A stretch of 64,000 nucleotides of DNA, taken from contig NZ_AMPG01000001.1 in assembly GCF_000299415.1 (NCBI RefSeq), forward strand, positions 620,001 to 684,000. Reading direction: 5' to 3'. The translations under genes and the position numbers were made by a program. This DNA comes from Candidatus Microthrix parvicella Bio17-1 (GTDB taxonomy: Bacteria; Actinomycetota; Acidimicrobiia; Acidimicrobiales; Microtrichaceae). Positions 1-9,052 of this stretch are shown piece by piece; position 1 is the first letter of the stretch, and every line of letters begins with the position of its first letter. The notes beneath the pieces are model-generated. The model was given only the letters and a program-made list of their open reading frames with translations. It was not told the origin of the DNA and made no database searches.

Positions 1-332
1 TCACCGATGACGCACGGGGCATGGCCCAGGGCATCGCTGCGATGTTCGGAGGCGAGCCCAGCATCGAGCGTGGGGTGGGCGCGGCCGTCAATGCTGCTGC
101 AAACGGGGCTCACGACGACAAGGCCCCAACAAGCGATGCAGCGTCCAACTCGTCGGGCGGATTCACGACCGACACCGTGTTGGGTGCGCCGGCCATCCTC
201 TTGGGGACGCTGGACGAGATGGCCGACACCCTGCGCGAGCGGCGCGAGCGCTGGGGCATCAGCTACATCACGCTGCAAGGGCCCGAGGCGCTCAACCTGG
301 CGCCGCTGATCGCCACATTGACCGGCACCTGA
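1..332 (+). CDS. LLM-class F420-dependent oxidoreductase, C-terminal end
   Basis: Only the last ~110 residues are present; the 5' part lies left of the window. The C-terminal stretch around positions 215-330 (an ERRERWGISYITLQG-like end followed by LAPLIATL) is typical of the luciferase-like TIM-barrel oxidoreductases of the TIGR03621 type, which use deazaflavin F420 or FMN. The reading frame is open from base 3 to the TGA at 330-332. The substrate cannot be deduced. The Ala/Ser/Asp-rich stretch at about 100-160 looks like a loop insertion. The following gene is convergent. Confidence 0.7.
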   Translation, partial: TDDARGMAQGIAAMFGGEPSIERGVGAAVNAAANGAHDDKAPTSDAASNSSGGFTTDTVLGAPAILLGTLDEMADTLRERRERWGISYITLQGPEALNLAPLIATLTGT

Positions 333-372
333 GGCCCCCGAAACACGGCGGGCCCCCCTTCCGGTCCCCGTA

Positions 373-693
373 TCAGGCGACGCGTTGGATCGCTGCGGCC
401 AGGTCGGTGTCTCGCATGGTCAGCGTGCCGGCGTCATGGCTGATGAGGTCGACGGTCACGACGTTGTAGCTGTTTGACCAGTCCGGGTGATGATTGGCCG
501 CTTCGGCCAATGGCGCCACCCGGCTCATGAACGCGAAGGCCTCAGCAAAGTCGGCGAACTCGAAGCGGCGGCGCAGCGCACCGTCGTGCAATTGCCATCC
601 GGGCAGGCGCCGCAGGGCGGCCCGCACCTCGTCGTCGGTGAGGCCCTCGTTCTGGGGCTGGTCATCGCTCTCGGCATTTGATGGTTCGGTCAT
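373..693 (-). CDS. Pterin-4a-carbinolamine dehydratase
   Basis: A 106-residue protein of the PCD/PhhB/DCoH family, which dehydrates 4a-hydroxytetrahydropterin formed by aromatic amino acid hydroxylases. In bacteria without such hydroxylases the role is less clear. The family core is visible: LPGW near the start, FxxAFAFMSRVAPLAEAANHHPDW with the catalytic His pair, then YNVVTVDLISHDAGTLTxRD. I chose the ATG at 693 because GAGGAAGAGG sits 8 nt upstream; longer in-frame starts at 720 and 777 only add a poorly conserved tail. No aromatic hydroxylase gene is nearby. It is convergent with the oxidoreductase fragment. Confidence 0.85.
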   Translation of the reverse strand: MTEPSNAESDDQPQNEGLTDDEVRAALRRLPGWQLHDGALRRRFEFADFAEAFAFMSRVAPLAEAANHHPDWSNSYNVVTVDLISHDAGTLTMRDTDLAAAIQRVA

Positions 694-830
694 CGTCGTG
701 GCCTCTTCCTCTGTGATCATCATGGTTTGCACGGCCGCTGCAGTGGGCGTTCCGAAAGCGCAACGCCCCCAGAGCAATGTAGGGGTAATCCCCGGTTTTG
801 TTGGCGTTCAAACTCGGTCAGCATGGGCAA

Positions 831-3503
831 ATGAGCGCGACCGACCATGTCATGGACAGGCCGACAACGACACCGACGGGTGCACCGTCTTCTCCGGGCG
901 GCGGCTTCGCGGGGGTCTGTCCCCGATGTGGCGCGCCACTCACGGGCCGGAGCGCAACCTGTGGCCGCTGTGGTCTCAACCTGGCTCTGCCGCTGGTGGC
1001 GGAGCTTTCCGACCTGAACCTTCGCCACGAGGTGGCACGGCATCGCCGGATTGAGGTCATCGCGTCGTTGGACGGCGAGTTCGCCGCCATCGACGCCCGG
1101 CGTGCCGAAGTGCTGCGGGAACTCGGCCAGCCCACTCCTGCTGCTCCGGTGGCGGCACCGCAGCGTGCCGGCGGCCACGGCGCCGGCACGCAGACGCTGT
1201 TGTTGGCACTCGGGGTGCTGTGTCTGGCAATCGCAGCGGCCGTCTTCGCCGCCGTCGGCTGGGACCGTCTCAACCCTTGGGGCCAGGCCGCCGTACTGCT
1301 GGGGGCCACCCTTGCCGCCGGCCTCGGCGGCGTGGCGCTGTTTCGCCGCGGACTCCGGGCCACCGGCGAGGCCGTACTGGGACTGAGCGGGTTGATGGTG
1401 ATGGTGAACATCGCCACCTTCGGGTCAGCGCTGGGTGCGGGTACAACCGACCTGCGATTCTGGAGCGTCGGAATGGCCATCCTGGCCGCGCTGGGGGCGG
1501 CCACCCGCCGCTGGGGCGGTCGAGCGGGAGGTCCTCGCCCTCTCGCCGGGGGCATCATCGCTGCGGTCGCGGCCCAGTTGGCCGCTCCGATCGGCGCCGC
1601 CGCTGTGCTGGGGCCCTCGGCGTCGACCGGATTCGACCTGACCTTGTGGGACCCAGGGTTGACCCAAGCCGGGCTTGCAGGCGTTGCGGTGGTGTTGATC
1701 GTGCAGGCACTGGTAGTCGCTCTCGTCGCATGGGTGCGCGGTTGGAAGCCCACCTCCCCGATGGTCGCTGCGACCCTGGTCACCGCCACGTCACTCTGGC
1801 TGGTGGCCATAGGCATGACCGTGGCGCTGTCTCAATCAACCGCCATGACGGCTATTCTGGCCGGAGCCGCACTCGCCGCAGCAGTGGCCGCTGCGCTCCC
1901 GCAGCTCAAGACACCGGGCGCCTCGCTGGCCGCCGGCGCGTCCGCAGCCGCCGCGCTGGGCGCATGGATGGCGCCGGCGCCGCCCGAGGTGTCGTTCACG
2001 ATCTGGGTCGCAGCGGGCGCTGCGACCGTCCTGGTCGCCTCGCGGCTGCTTCCCAGCCGCTGCTCCGCGGGTGCCGGAGCAACCGGCGGGGTGGCCCTGC
2101 TGGGAACCTGCTGGGTGCTGGTGGCGGCCGGGGTGCAGGCGGTGATCCGGCTCACCGAACTGGTCGACGGAAATCCGGTCACCGCCGATGCCACCCCCGG
2201 ATATTCCTGGGTCGACGTGTGCGTGGTGCTGTCGATCGTGACCGCCGCGGCGGTCTTGTGGCCGATCGGAGCAGGGTCATCGAGATCGGCCCGGTGGTCG
2301 CGACGCAGACCACCGGTGGGCCTTGCTCTGGTTGGCTACCTGGCCGTGATCAGCCCGCCGATGTTCGGGGCGAACGGTCCGGTCTGGGCCATGGTCCTGA
2401 TCGCCACCGCGGCCACCGCCGCGGCCGTGGCGGTGGTGAGCCGGTCCGGATCGGCCGAGAGGTACCTCGGATGGTCCCTGGCAGGGCTGGGTGCGCTCTT
2501 GTCGCTGATCCTGGCCCACGCCACACCGGCCTTGGCGCTCGGCGAGCTGGGTCTGCTGGCCCTTGGAGCGCTTGGCGTCGCAGCCTGGTTGGGCTTCACA
2601 GGACGTGACGTCGAGGCCACCTCGACAGCGGCGGTCGGGACGTTGGGCGCCGTCGCCGCCGCCGGCTACACCTGCTGGTTCGTGGGTGCCGATGACATGT
2701 GGATCTCCGTCACCGCGGCGATTGCGTCAAGCGCGATCGCCATCTTGGCCGTCGCCCTCGCTGGACCTGACAAGGACGGCCACGATCCGCTCAACCGAGA
2801 AACCGTCGGCTTCTGGCCAAACTCGGTACTCCCACCCTGGGTGCGAACGCTGACCTGGCCCATCACCGGCCTGATGCTGAGCGCGCAGGGGATACTCGCC
2901 CTGTGGGCGCTGGGAGCCTCGGTCGATGCCGACTCCGCATCCCCGGGTGCCGTCGCATTACTGACCGGCGCCCTCACCTGGATGTTGGTCGCAGCGATCA
3001 CCACGCGGTGGGTCGCAGCCGTCCCGGCCGCCATCCAGGCCCAGTTGGCCGCCTGGCTGCTTCTGGGTTTGGCGGGAGTGAGCATCCTCGAGGCCTACAC
3101 CCTGCCGGGCGCGCTGGCGCTGCTGGCCACGGGTGGCTGGTGGCTGTGGCGATCACCTCGGGTGAGCTCCTGGGGTGCGCTTGGGCCCGCCCTGATGGTC
3201 GGTCTGGTTCCGTCGTCGCTGGTGGCGATGTTCGATGGAGGGCCAAGGGCGCTTGCGGTGATCGGCGCGGCGGCGCTGATCACCGTGCTGGGTGGCGTTG
3301 GACGGCTTGCTGCCCCGGTGGTCATCGGGGCCGCCTGCGTGGTGCTGCTGTCGCTGGTGGAGTTGGCTCCGGTCATCGGCTCACTCCCCCGCTACCTCAC
3401 CTTCGGGGCGGCCGGCGCAGCACTGTTGCTGACCGGCGCCACCTTCGAGCGACGCCGTGCCGACCTGGCCGCTGCGCACCGGCGGCTTCGGGCCCTTCGC
3501 TGA
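831..3503 (+). CDS. Zinc-ribbon, polytopic membrane protein (SCO7613-like)
   Basis: An 890-residue protein. The N-terminus carries a CPRCGAPL...CGRCGLNL zinc ribbon (two CxxC pairs) and a short charged helix (HRRIEVIASLDGEFAAIDARRAEVL). The rest is a long series of Ala/Leu/Val/Gly-rich membrane segments, probably more than 20. This order matches actinobacterial 'SCO7613 C-terminal domain' membrane proteins, whose function is unknown. The ATG at 831 is preferred over an upstream TTG at 798, although neither has a strong ribosome-binding site. The gene stands alone, followed by the two hypothetical genes at 3636 and 4749. Confidence 0.75.
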   Translation: MSATDHVMDRPTTTPTGAPSSPGGGFAGVCPRCGAPLTGRSATCGRCGLNLALPLVAELSDLNLRHEVARHRRIEVIASLDGEFAAIDARRAEVLRELGQPTPAAPVAAPQRAGGHGAGTQTLLLALGVLCLAIAAAVFAAVGWDRLNPWGQAAVLLGATLAAGLGGVALFRRGLRATGEAVLGLSGLMVMVNIATFGSALGAGTTDLRFWSVGMAILAALGAATRRWGGRAGGPRPLAGGIIAAVAAQLAAPIGAAAVLGPSASTGFDLTLWDPGLTQAGLAGVAVVLIVQALVVALVAWVRGWKPTSPMVAATLVTATSLWLVAIGMTVALSQSTAMTAILAGAALAAAVAAALPQLKTPGASLAAGASAAAALGAWMAPAPPEVSFTIWVAAGAATVLVASRLLPSRCSAGAGATGGVALLGTCWVLVAAGVQAVIRLTELVDGNPVTADATPGYSWVDVCVVLSIVTAAAVLWPIGAGSSRSARWSRRRPPVGLALVGYLAVISPPMFGANGPVWAMVLIATAATAAAVAVVSRSGSAERYLGWSLAGLGALLSLILAHATPALALGELGLLALGALGVAAWLGFTGRDVEATSTAAVGTLGAVAAAGYTCWFVGADDMWISVTAAIASSAIAILAVALAGPDKDGHDPLNRETVGFWPNSVLPPWVRTLTWPITGLMLSAQGILALWALGASVDADSASPGAVALLTGALTWMLVAAITTRWVAAVPAAIQAQLAAWLLLGLAGVSILEAYTLPGALALLATGGWWLWRSPRVSSWGALGPALMVGLVPSSLVAMFDGGPRALAVIGAAALITVLGGVGRLAAPVVIGAACVVLLSLVELAPVIGSLPRYLTFGAAGAALLLTGATFERRRADLAAAHRRLRALR

Positions 3504-3635
3504 CGCCCACCGGTCCTCGACCCCCGATCGCTCCCCGTCCGGCTCGGCACCAGGCAACGCTCTGTCCAGGTACGCCGCCCACCTTCCAGCGGGCGGCGCA
3601 GCGCCGGGTCCAGTTTGGGCAGTAGGTTCATCGAC

Positions 3636-4673
3636 GTGCCCGACTTCAGCGATTCCACTCCCGGCAACAACGAACCACTCATCCACTGGGTGGACACCGC
3701 CGGAGTCCCTCAGGCCCCCGTGCCCCGAACCACACTGCTGGGCTGGATCGATGCGGGACACCTGCCCGTCGACACCCCCGCCTGGTGGGAGGGACTCGAT
3801 GGGTGGACCACCGCCGCTCAGCTGCGGGTCTCACCCGCCCTCCAGGATGCTCCGGCCATGCCTCCCTTGCCGACCGACAACGCTGCGACCGGGGTGGCCC
3901 CAACCGACCAGCCGGCCGCCTCCACCCCGCAGCTCAGCGAACCCCAGGTGAACACCCCACAGGTCACCGAGCCGCAGGCCGACGCCCCGCAGCCCGACGC
4001 CCCGCAGGTGGCGGACCTCCCGGTCGCCGCGGCGTCCCCGGAAATCACCGACGCCTTCGACGACCAGGAACTCGATGACGCGTTCATGGACCTGGTGTCA
4101 CGCAGCTCCGACCTCTACAAGGAGTCCGAGCGGGCGACGTCGATGGACGAGGTGTTTCTCGGCGGCGTGATCGCCGCGTTCGGCGCCAACGGTTTCCTCC
4201 TCATCGACATCTTCACCGGGGGCTCGCTGCGGTCCAGCGGCTCTGCCTCCGCCGCTCCGCAGGTGTCCACCCCGATCAACCGTCACGAACTCCGCTTCGA
4301 ACACCCGCCGAGCGGTGCCCGGGTGGCGCTCATCGTGGATCACCTCACCCCGGACGTGGGCTCGGCCAAGGTGTTGGGCCAGCGGGCCCGCCTCCAGCTG
4401 GGCTACGGCGAGCGCATCCCAAACTTCGGGCAGGTCGGCCGAGCCCTCCGCCAGGAGATGGCGTCGACCTTCGTGGTGTCGCCCGAACCCGGTCGGGTCA
4501 CCTTCGACGCCGATCTGTCCAGTGGATTCGTGTACTGCCAGACCGACCTGCTGTGGGAGCTGGATCGTTATGTGGACGACTCGATGGATGTCGACGCGGA
4601 ACTGCTCCACAAGCACCTCGCCGCAATCGTCCACACCATGCGGAAGTTTCTCAGACTCCGTTTCGCCGGGTGA
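3636..4673 (+). CDS. Hypothetical protein with GYF_2-like N-terminus and Pro/Gln-rich linker
   Basis: A 345-residue protein I do not recognise as a named family. Residues ~10-60 (HWVDTAG...LLGWIDAGHLPVDTPAWWEGLDGW) resemble GYF_2-type modules, in which a short peptide-binding domain contains W and G landmarks. Residues ~75-135 are a low-complexity linker with repeated PQ-V/A-D motifs. The C-terminal ~200 residues (LRFEHPPSGARVALIVDHLTPDVG onward) form a globular domain of unknown type. The start is taken as the GTG at 3636 with AGTAGG upstream; a TTG at 3615 would add seven residues. It is followed by the gene at 4749 in the same direction, so the two may act together. Confidence 0.6.
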   Translation: MPDFSDSTPGNNEPLIHWVDTAGVPQAPVPRTTLLGWIDAGHLPVDTPAWWEGLDGWTTAAQLRVSPALQDAPAMPPLPTDNAATGVAPTDQPAASTPQLSEPQVNTPQVTEPQADAPQPDAPQVADLPVAAASPEITDAFDDQELDDAFMDLVSRSSDLYKESERATSMDEVFLGGVIAAFGANGFLLIDIFTGGSLRSSGSASAAPQVSTPINRHELRFEHPPSGARVALIVDHLTPDVGSAKVLGQRARLQLGYGERIPNFGQVGRALRQEMASTFVVSPEPGRVTFDADLSSGFVYCQTDLLWELDRYVDDSMDVDAELLHKHLAAIVHTMRKFLRLRFAG

Positions 4674-4748
4674 CCCGCCGGCCGGCCGATCACACCGCCT
4701 CCAACCGCAAACCACCGTCATCCCACCAAAGCGTTCCAGGAGTTCAAC

Positions 4749-5282
4749 ATGGGCCTGTTCGACACCGCCACCAACTACCAGCACAAGGCCGAGCTCCGAG
4801 AGTCCAAGGACGAAATGCTGTTCGGCGAGTTGATCCGTGGGCTCTCGGAACTGGGATGGAACCCGTACCGTCTGGTGGCCGACGCCGATCGGCAGGCTGT
4901 GGGCTTCAAGGTGCCGGGCGACGACGTGATCTCCGACTATTCCCTCATCGTTGACCGCAAGAGTGGTTCCGGGGTGGTCTCCCAGAAACTGGGTTCCCGC
5001 ACCGTTCTGGGATTCATCGCCGAGATCCACAACAAGATCGTCGACCCCGACGACCTGGCGCTGATGTGGCGGACCGACATGGCCAACATGTTCAAGTTGC
5101 CCGTCGCCGGGGAGGTGCGCATCAACCATCAGCTGAACCGTGTGGTGGCCCGCACCCACCACCTGGTGGACATCGACCAGTACGTGTCCGGCGCCCAGGT
5201 CAGCCTGGGCGCCCTGGTCGAGTGGGCCCAAGCCCAGTTTCTGGAGCTTCGCGCCCAGCTGGAGCCGCTCAAGAAGCGCTGA
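4749..5282 (+). CDS. Hypothetical protein, possibly YbjN/CesT-like fold
   Basis: A 177-residue soluble protein starting at an ATG with AGGAG 6 nt upstream. It has no signal peptide or membrane segment. The pattern of short strands (GWNPYRLVADADRQAVGFKVPG, DYSLIVDRKSGSGVVSQ) followed by amphipathic helices loosely recalls YbjN or secretion-chaperone folds, but no diagnostic motif is visible. It ends in a basic tail (LEPLKKR). It lies 75 bp after the gene at 3636 and 57 bp before the ABC exporter, all on the same strand, so co-transcription is plausible. Function is unassigned. Confidence 0.6.
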   Translation: MGLFDTATNYQHKAELRESKDEMLFGELIRGLSELGWNPYRLVADADRQAVGFKVPGDDVISDYSLIVDRKSGSGVVSQKLGSRTVLGFIAEIHNKIVDPDDLALMWRTDMANMFKLPVAGEVRINHQLNRVVARTHHLVDIDQYVSGAQVSLGALVEWAQAQFLELRAQLEPLKKR

Positions 5283-5339
5283 TCGGCGCCCAGCCAGACG
5301 CGCTGGGTCGCAGCACGGCATCGGCATAACTTGAGCGGC

Positions 5340-7196
5340 ATGGCACCACCCGAGCCCCAGGCGCAACAGATCCCCCGTCACCCGCTTCGACGGTTATGGG
5401 ACTTCGCCCAGGACGACCACCGCGCCGTACGCCTGGGCGCCGGGCTGTCGGTGCTCAACAAGTTTTTTGATGTGCTGCCGGAGCTGCTCATCGGTGTGGC
5501 CGTGGACGTGGTGGTGCGCGGCGACGCCTCCCTCCTGGCCGACTGGCTCGGTATCGATGACCGCTGGACCCAGTTGCTGGTGTTGGCGGCGGCAACGGTG
5601 GTGATCTGGGTACTCGAATCGATCACCGACTACGCCGCCACGCTGGTTTGGCGAAACCTGGCACAATCGATCGAGCATTCCGCCCGCTCGGAGTTGTACC
5701 GCCATCTGCAAACGTTGGAACTCGCCTGGTTTGAGGACCGTTCCTCGGGTGGGTTGTTGTCGGTGGTCAACGACGACGTCAACCAACTGGAACGGTTCCT
5801 TGACGTTGGCGCCGCGGAGGTGATTCGCACGGCCACCAACGTGGTGCTGGTCGGCGCGTTCTTCTTCGTGGTCTCCCCAACGCTGGCCCTGGTGGCATTC
5901 GTGCCGATCCCGGTGATCGTTGCCGGTTCGCTGCGATATCAGCGTCGCCTCGAACCCCACTACGCCGCCGTTCGGGAAAGCGTCGGCGACCTGTCTGGCA
6001 CGCTCACCAACAACCTGGGCGGTATCGCCACCATCAAGGCCTTCGTCGCCGAGCGGCGGGAGGCGCAGCGGGTCGATGGGCTGAGCGCGCAGTACCGCGA
6101 CGCCAACCACCGTGCAATCAAGGTGAGCTCAGCATTCGTCCCGCTGATCCGCATGGCCATCCTGGCCGCATTCGTGGTGACCCTGCTGGTCGGCGGCCGC
6201 GCCGCCATCGCAGGCACGCTTGCGGTGGGAGTGTTTTCCACACTGGTGTTCATGACCCAACGGTTGCTCTGGCCGCTCACCCGCATGGGTGAGGTGCTCG
6301 ACCTGTATCAGCGTGCCGCGGCATCGGTGGTTCGCATCCTCGATCTGCTGGAGGTCACGCCCGGCATCATCTCCGGTACCCGCCGTTTGGTCGCGCCTGT
6401 TCGAGGCGACGTGGTGTTTCGCGACGTGGATTTTGTGTATGGGGTCGAGCGTGACACCGAGATGGAACTCGCCGGAGGGGAACCGCCACGTCGCACCCTG
6501 CCGGTATTGGCGGGCTTCAACCTGGACGTTGCCGCCGGCGAGACCCATGCCCTTGTCGGCACCACCGGCGCCGGCAAGTCGACCGTGCTCAAGTTGTTGT
6601 TGCGGTTCTATGAGCCAACCGGAGGATCGATCACCATCGACGGGGTCGACACCGCCGAACTGGGGTTCGCGTCGCTGCGCGGGGCCATCGGCTACGTCAG
6701 CCAGGACGCGTTTCTCTTCGATGGCACCGTCGCCGAGAACCTCGCATACGCCCGCCCGGACGCCGGTCGCGACGAGTTGATACGAGCCGCCGAGTTGGCC
6801 GAGGCCGCCGGGTTCATCCGGGCGCTACCCGAGGGGTTCGACACCCGGGTGGGTGAACGTGGCCAGAAGCTCTCTGGTGGTCAACGCCAGCGGCTGTCGA
6901 TCGCCCGTGCCATTGTGGCCGACCCTGCAATCCTGGTACTCGACGAGGCCACCTCGGCGGTCGACAACGAAACCGAGGCCGCCATCCAGCGATCGCTGGC
7001 GAAGGTATCGATCGACCGTACGACCATCATCATCGCCCACCGGCTCTCGACGGTTCGTCGAGCCCATGCCATTCATGTCTTGGAGGGCGGACGCATCGCC
7101 GAGTCCGGCACCCACGACGAGTTGCTGGAGCACGGCGGCCTGTACGCGGCACTGTGGCGAGTGCAGACAGGCGAGGCCGCGCTGAACGCAGGCTGA
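5340..7196 (+). CDS. ABC exporter, fused permease and ATPase
   Basis: A 618-residue half-transporter of the MsbA/LmrA type. Residues ~1-320 are the six-helix transmembrane domain (charged loop FEDRSSGGLLSVVNDDVNQLERFLD is the intracellular coupling region). The nucleotide-binding domain follows with Walker A GTTGAGKST, signature LSGGQRQRLSIARA, Walker B ILVLDEATSAVD and the switch His in IIIAHRLSTV. A short insertion (MELAGGEPPRRTLPVL) sits before Walker A. All catalytic residues are intact. There is only one half here, so it probably works as a homodimer. The substrate is unknown. A strong hairpin follows the stop codon. Confidence 0.9.
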   Translation: MAPPEPQAQQIPRHPLRRLWDFAQDDHRAVRLGAGLSVLNKFFDVLPELLIGVAVDVVVRGDASLLADWLGIDDRWTQLLVLAAATVVIWVLESITDYAATLVWRNLAQSIEHSARSELYRHLQTLELAWFEDRSSGGLLSVVNDDVNQLERFLDVGAAEVIRTATNVVLVGAFFFVVSPTLALVAFVPIPVIVAGSLRYQRRLEPHYAAVRESVGDLSGTLTNNLGGIATIKAFVAERREAQRVDGLSAQYRDANHRAIKVSSAFVPLIRMAILAAFVVTLLVGGRAAIAGTLAVGVFSTLVFMTQRLLWPLTRMGEVLDLYQRAAASVVRILDLLEVTPGIISGTRRLVAPVRGDVVFRDVDFVYGVERDTEMELAGGEPPRRTLPVLAGFNLDVAAGETHALVGTTGAGKSTVLKLLLRFYEPTGGSITIDGVDTAELGFASLRGAIGYVSQDAFLFDGTVAENLAYARPDAGRDELIRAAELAEAAGFIRALPEGFDTRVGERGQKLSGGQRQRLSIARAIVADPAILVLDEATSAVDNETEAAIQRSLAKVSIDRTTIIIAHRLSTVRRAHAIHVLEGGRIAESGTHDELLEHGGLYAALWRVQTGEAALNAG

Positions 7197-7219
7197 GCCC
7201 ATGTCCGCCGGCTGGTGGC

Positions 7220-7246
7220 GAGCGCCCCGGCCAAACCGGGGCGCTC
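7220..7246. terminator. Hairpin terminator between convergent genes
   Basis: A perfect 11-bp inverted repeat (GAGCGCCCCGG / CCGGGGCGCTC) with a 5-nt loop CCAAA lies between the stop of the ABC exporter (7196) and the stop of the catalase (7261). There is no clear U-tract, so it may act in both directions with Rho or as an RNA stabiliser. Confidence 0.6.
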
Positions 7247-7260
7247 AGCAACAGCCAGGT

Positions 7261-8745
7261 TCAGCCCCGCAGTTCGGCCACTTTGGCCTGCACCCGGGCG
7301 CCATACTCGGCATCAGCAGCGCTGAAGTGCGCCACCGACCTGGCGATGATGTCGTCTTTCGACACCTGTGCCAGACCGCCGGCGATGCGATTTACCAGGC
7401 GCTCCTGTTCGTCGGAGCCCATCAGGCGATACAGGTTGCCCGCCTGAACGAAATCGTCGTCCTCGGTGTGCAGGTGCGGCTCGTAGTGGCCCGACGGGCC
7501 ATCGGTGGGCATCGGGGGGTGGGGGGGCACCCCGGTTTCAACCGGGCCGTCGAAGCTGTTGGGCTCGTAGTTCTTGGAACGGCCACCGTTGTCACCGCCC
7601 GCCATGACGCCATTGCGCTGGTACGTGTGCACGGCGCCGGCCTTCGCCGCGTTCACCGGCAGTTGGTGGGAGTTGCCGGTGAGGCGGTAGCGGTGCGCAT
7701 CGGCGTAGGCGAACAGCCGCCCCTGCAGCATCTTGTCGGGCGACGGACCGATGCCCGGCACAAAGTTGGCGGGGTCGAACGCCGACTGCTCGGCCTCGGC
7801 AAAGAAGTTCTCGGGGAATCGGTCGAGGGTCATCACCCCCACCTCGCTGAGCGGATAGTCGGCGTGCGGCCACACCTTGGTCAGGTCGAAGGGGTTGAAG
7901 CGGTAGTCCTGAGCGTCGGCGAACGGCATCACCTGCACCTTGAGCGTCCAGGAAGGCGGATCGCCGGCCTCGATGGCCTGGCGGAGGTCTTGGAGGTGCA
8001 TGGTGGGGTCCGCGCCGCCGGCTGCGTCTGCGGCAGCGTCGTCGGTGACCGAGTCGATGCCCTGGTTGGTCTTCCAGTGGTACTTCACCCAGTGCCCATC
8101 GTCGGAGGCGTTCACCCAGCTGTAGGTGTGCGACCCGAAGCCGTCCATGTGGCGCACCGACGTGGGACGCCCACGGTCCCCGTTCAGCCAGGTGAACTGG
8201 TGGGTCAACTCGGGTGACAGGCTGAAGAAGTCCCACACGTTGTCCGGCTCTTGGCGGTTGGTGCGGGGATCGGCCTTCTGTGTGTGGATGAAGTCGGGGA
8301 ACTTCAGTGGGTCACGAATGAAGAAGATCGGTGTGTTGTTGCCCACCAGATCGTAGTTGCCGTCCTCGGTGTAGAACTTGATGGCGAACCCGCGTGGATC
8401 GCGCACGCTGTCGGCGGCACCGCGCGAGCCCGCCACGGTGGAGAACCGGGCAAACACCTCGGTGCGCCGACCCACCTCACCGAGGAAGTGCGCTCTGGTC
8501 AACCCGGAGACGTCGTGGGTGACCTCGAAGGTGCCTCCGGCGGCGATTCCCACCGCGTGCACGATTCGTTCAGGGATCTCCTCCCGATTGAAGTGCGCCA
8601 GCTTCTGGGTGAGGTGCTGGTCCTGCAACAGCAGGGGACCCCCGGGCCCGGCGCTCTGTGAATTCTGATTGTCGGTCACCGGCGCACCCGCCTCGTTGGT
8701 GAGGGTGGGTCGTGAACCTGGGCCGGCTGGTGATGATGAGGTCAT
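7261..8745 (-). CDS. Catalase, monofunctional haem type
   Basis: A 494-residue small-subunit catalase that converts hydrogen peroxide to water and oxygen in the cytoplasm. Visible landmarks: distal His in PERIVHAVG, distal Asn in DLVGNNTPIFFIRD, and the proximal haem Tyr motif RLFAYADAHRYRLTGNS. The length is normal for clade 3 catalases. The ATG at 8745 leaves a short Ser/Pro/Gly-rich N-terminal extension. The gene begins almost back to back with the remains of a Fur-family regulator. Such divergent fur/perR-catalase pairs are usually peroxide-regulated; here the regulator looks dead, so control may have been lost or moved. Confidence 0.95.
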   Translation of the reverse strand: MTSSSPAGPGSRPTLTNEAGAPVTDNQNSQSAGPGGPLLLQDQHLTQKLAHFNREEIPERIVHAVGIAAGGTFEVTHDVSGLTRAHFLGEVGRRTEVFARFSTVAGSRGAADSVRDPRGFAIKFYTEDGNYDLVGNNTPIFFIRDPLKFPDFIHTQKADPRTNRQEPDNVWDFFSLSPELTHQFTWLNGDRGRPTSVRHMDGFGSHTYSWVNASDDGHWVKYHWKTNQGIDSVTDDAAADAAGGADPTMHLQDLRQAIEAGDPPSWTLKVQVMPFADAQDYRFNPFDLTKVWPHADYPLSEVGVMTLDRFPENFFAEAEQSAFDPANFVPGIGPSPDKMLQGRLFAYADAHRYRLTGNSHQLPVNAAKAGAVHTYQRNGVMAGGDNGGRSKNYEPNSFDGPVETGVPPHPPMPTDGPSGHYEPHLHTEDDDFVQAGNLYRLMGSDEQERLVNRIAGGLAQVSKDDIIARSVAHFSAADAEYGARVQAKVAELRG

Positions 8746-8754
8746 GGTCAGAGG

Positions 8755-9052
8755 TTACGTCTGCGTCTGCGTGGCCGGCGGTTGGCCGCGCAACGACGCA
8801 CCGTCCACAACACTCTTGGCGAGTTGGTCGCCATGGGGGAGGTTCGCCGGGCCAATGTGGGGGCGGGCCCAACTCGCTACCACGCCAATGCGTCCGTCCA
8901 CCATGACCATCTGGTGTGCGACGGCTGCGGCCTGATTCTGGATGTCGATGCTGATCCCTCCGCCCAAACCGCCCCCGCAGGCGACCCTCACCAGTTCGAA
9001 GTGACCGCCACCGAGATCATCTACCGAGGTCGTTGCAGGACCTGCCAACGGT
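8755..9052 (+). pseudogene. Fur/PerR-family regulator remnant with internal deletion
   Basis: Reading from about 8755 gives the usual Fur N-terminal LRxRGRRLxAQR, which jumps directly to RTVHNTLGELVAMGEV. The intervening ~28 residues of the DNA-binding helices are absent. The C-terminal half is intact, with HHDHLVCDGCG, the hydrophobic dimer strands and a second CxxC in RGRCRTCQ. Upstream in the same frame are three consecutive TGA codons (8731-8739) and no good start, and no stop follows the final CxxC for several hundred bases. I therefore call it a pseudogene. It is divergent from the catalase, the expected place for its regulator. Confidence 0.6.

Noticed and set aside
818-1816. 332-codon minus-strand frame opposite the zinc-ribbon membrane protein
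   Set aside because: Composition is random-like Ala/Arg/Pro; the plus frame encodes a zinc ribbon and regular membrane helices.
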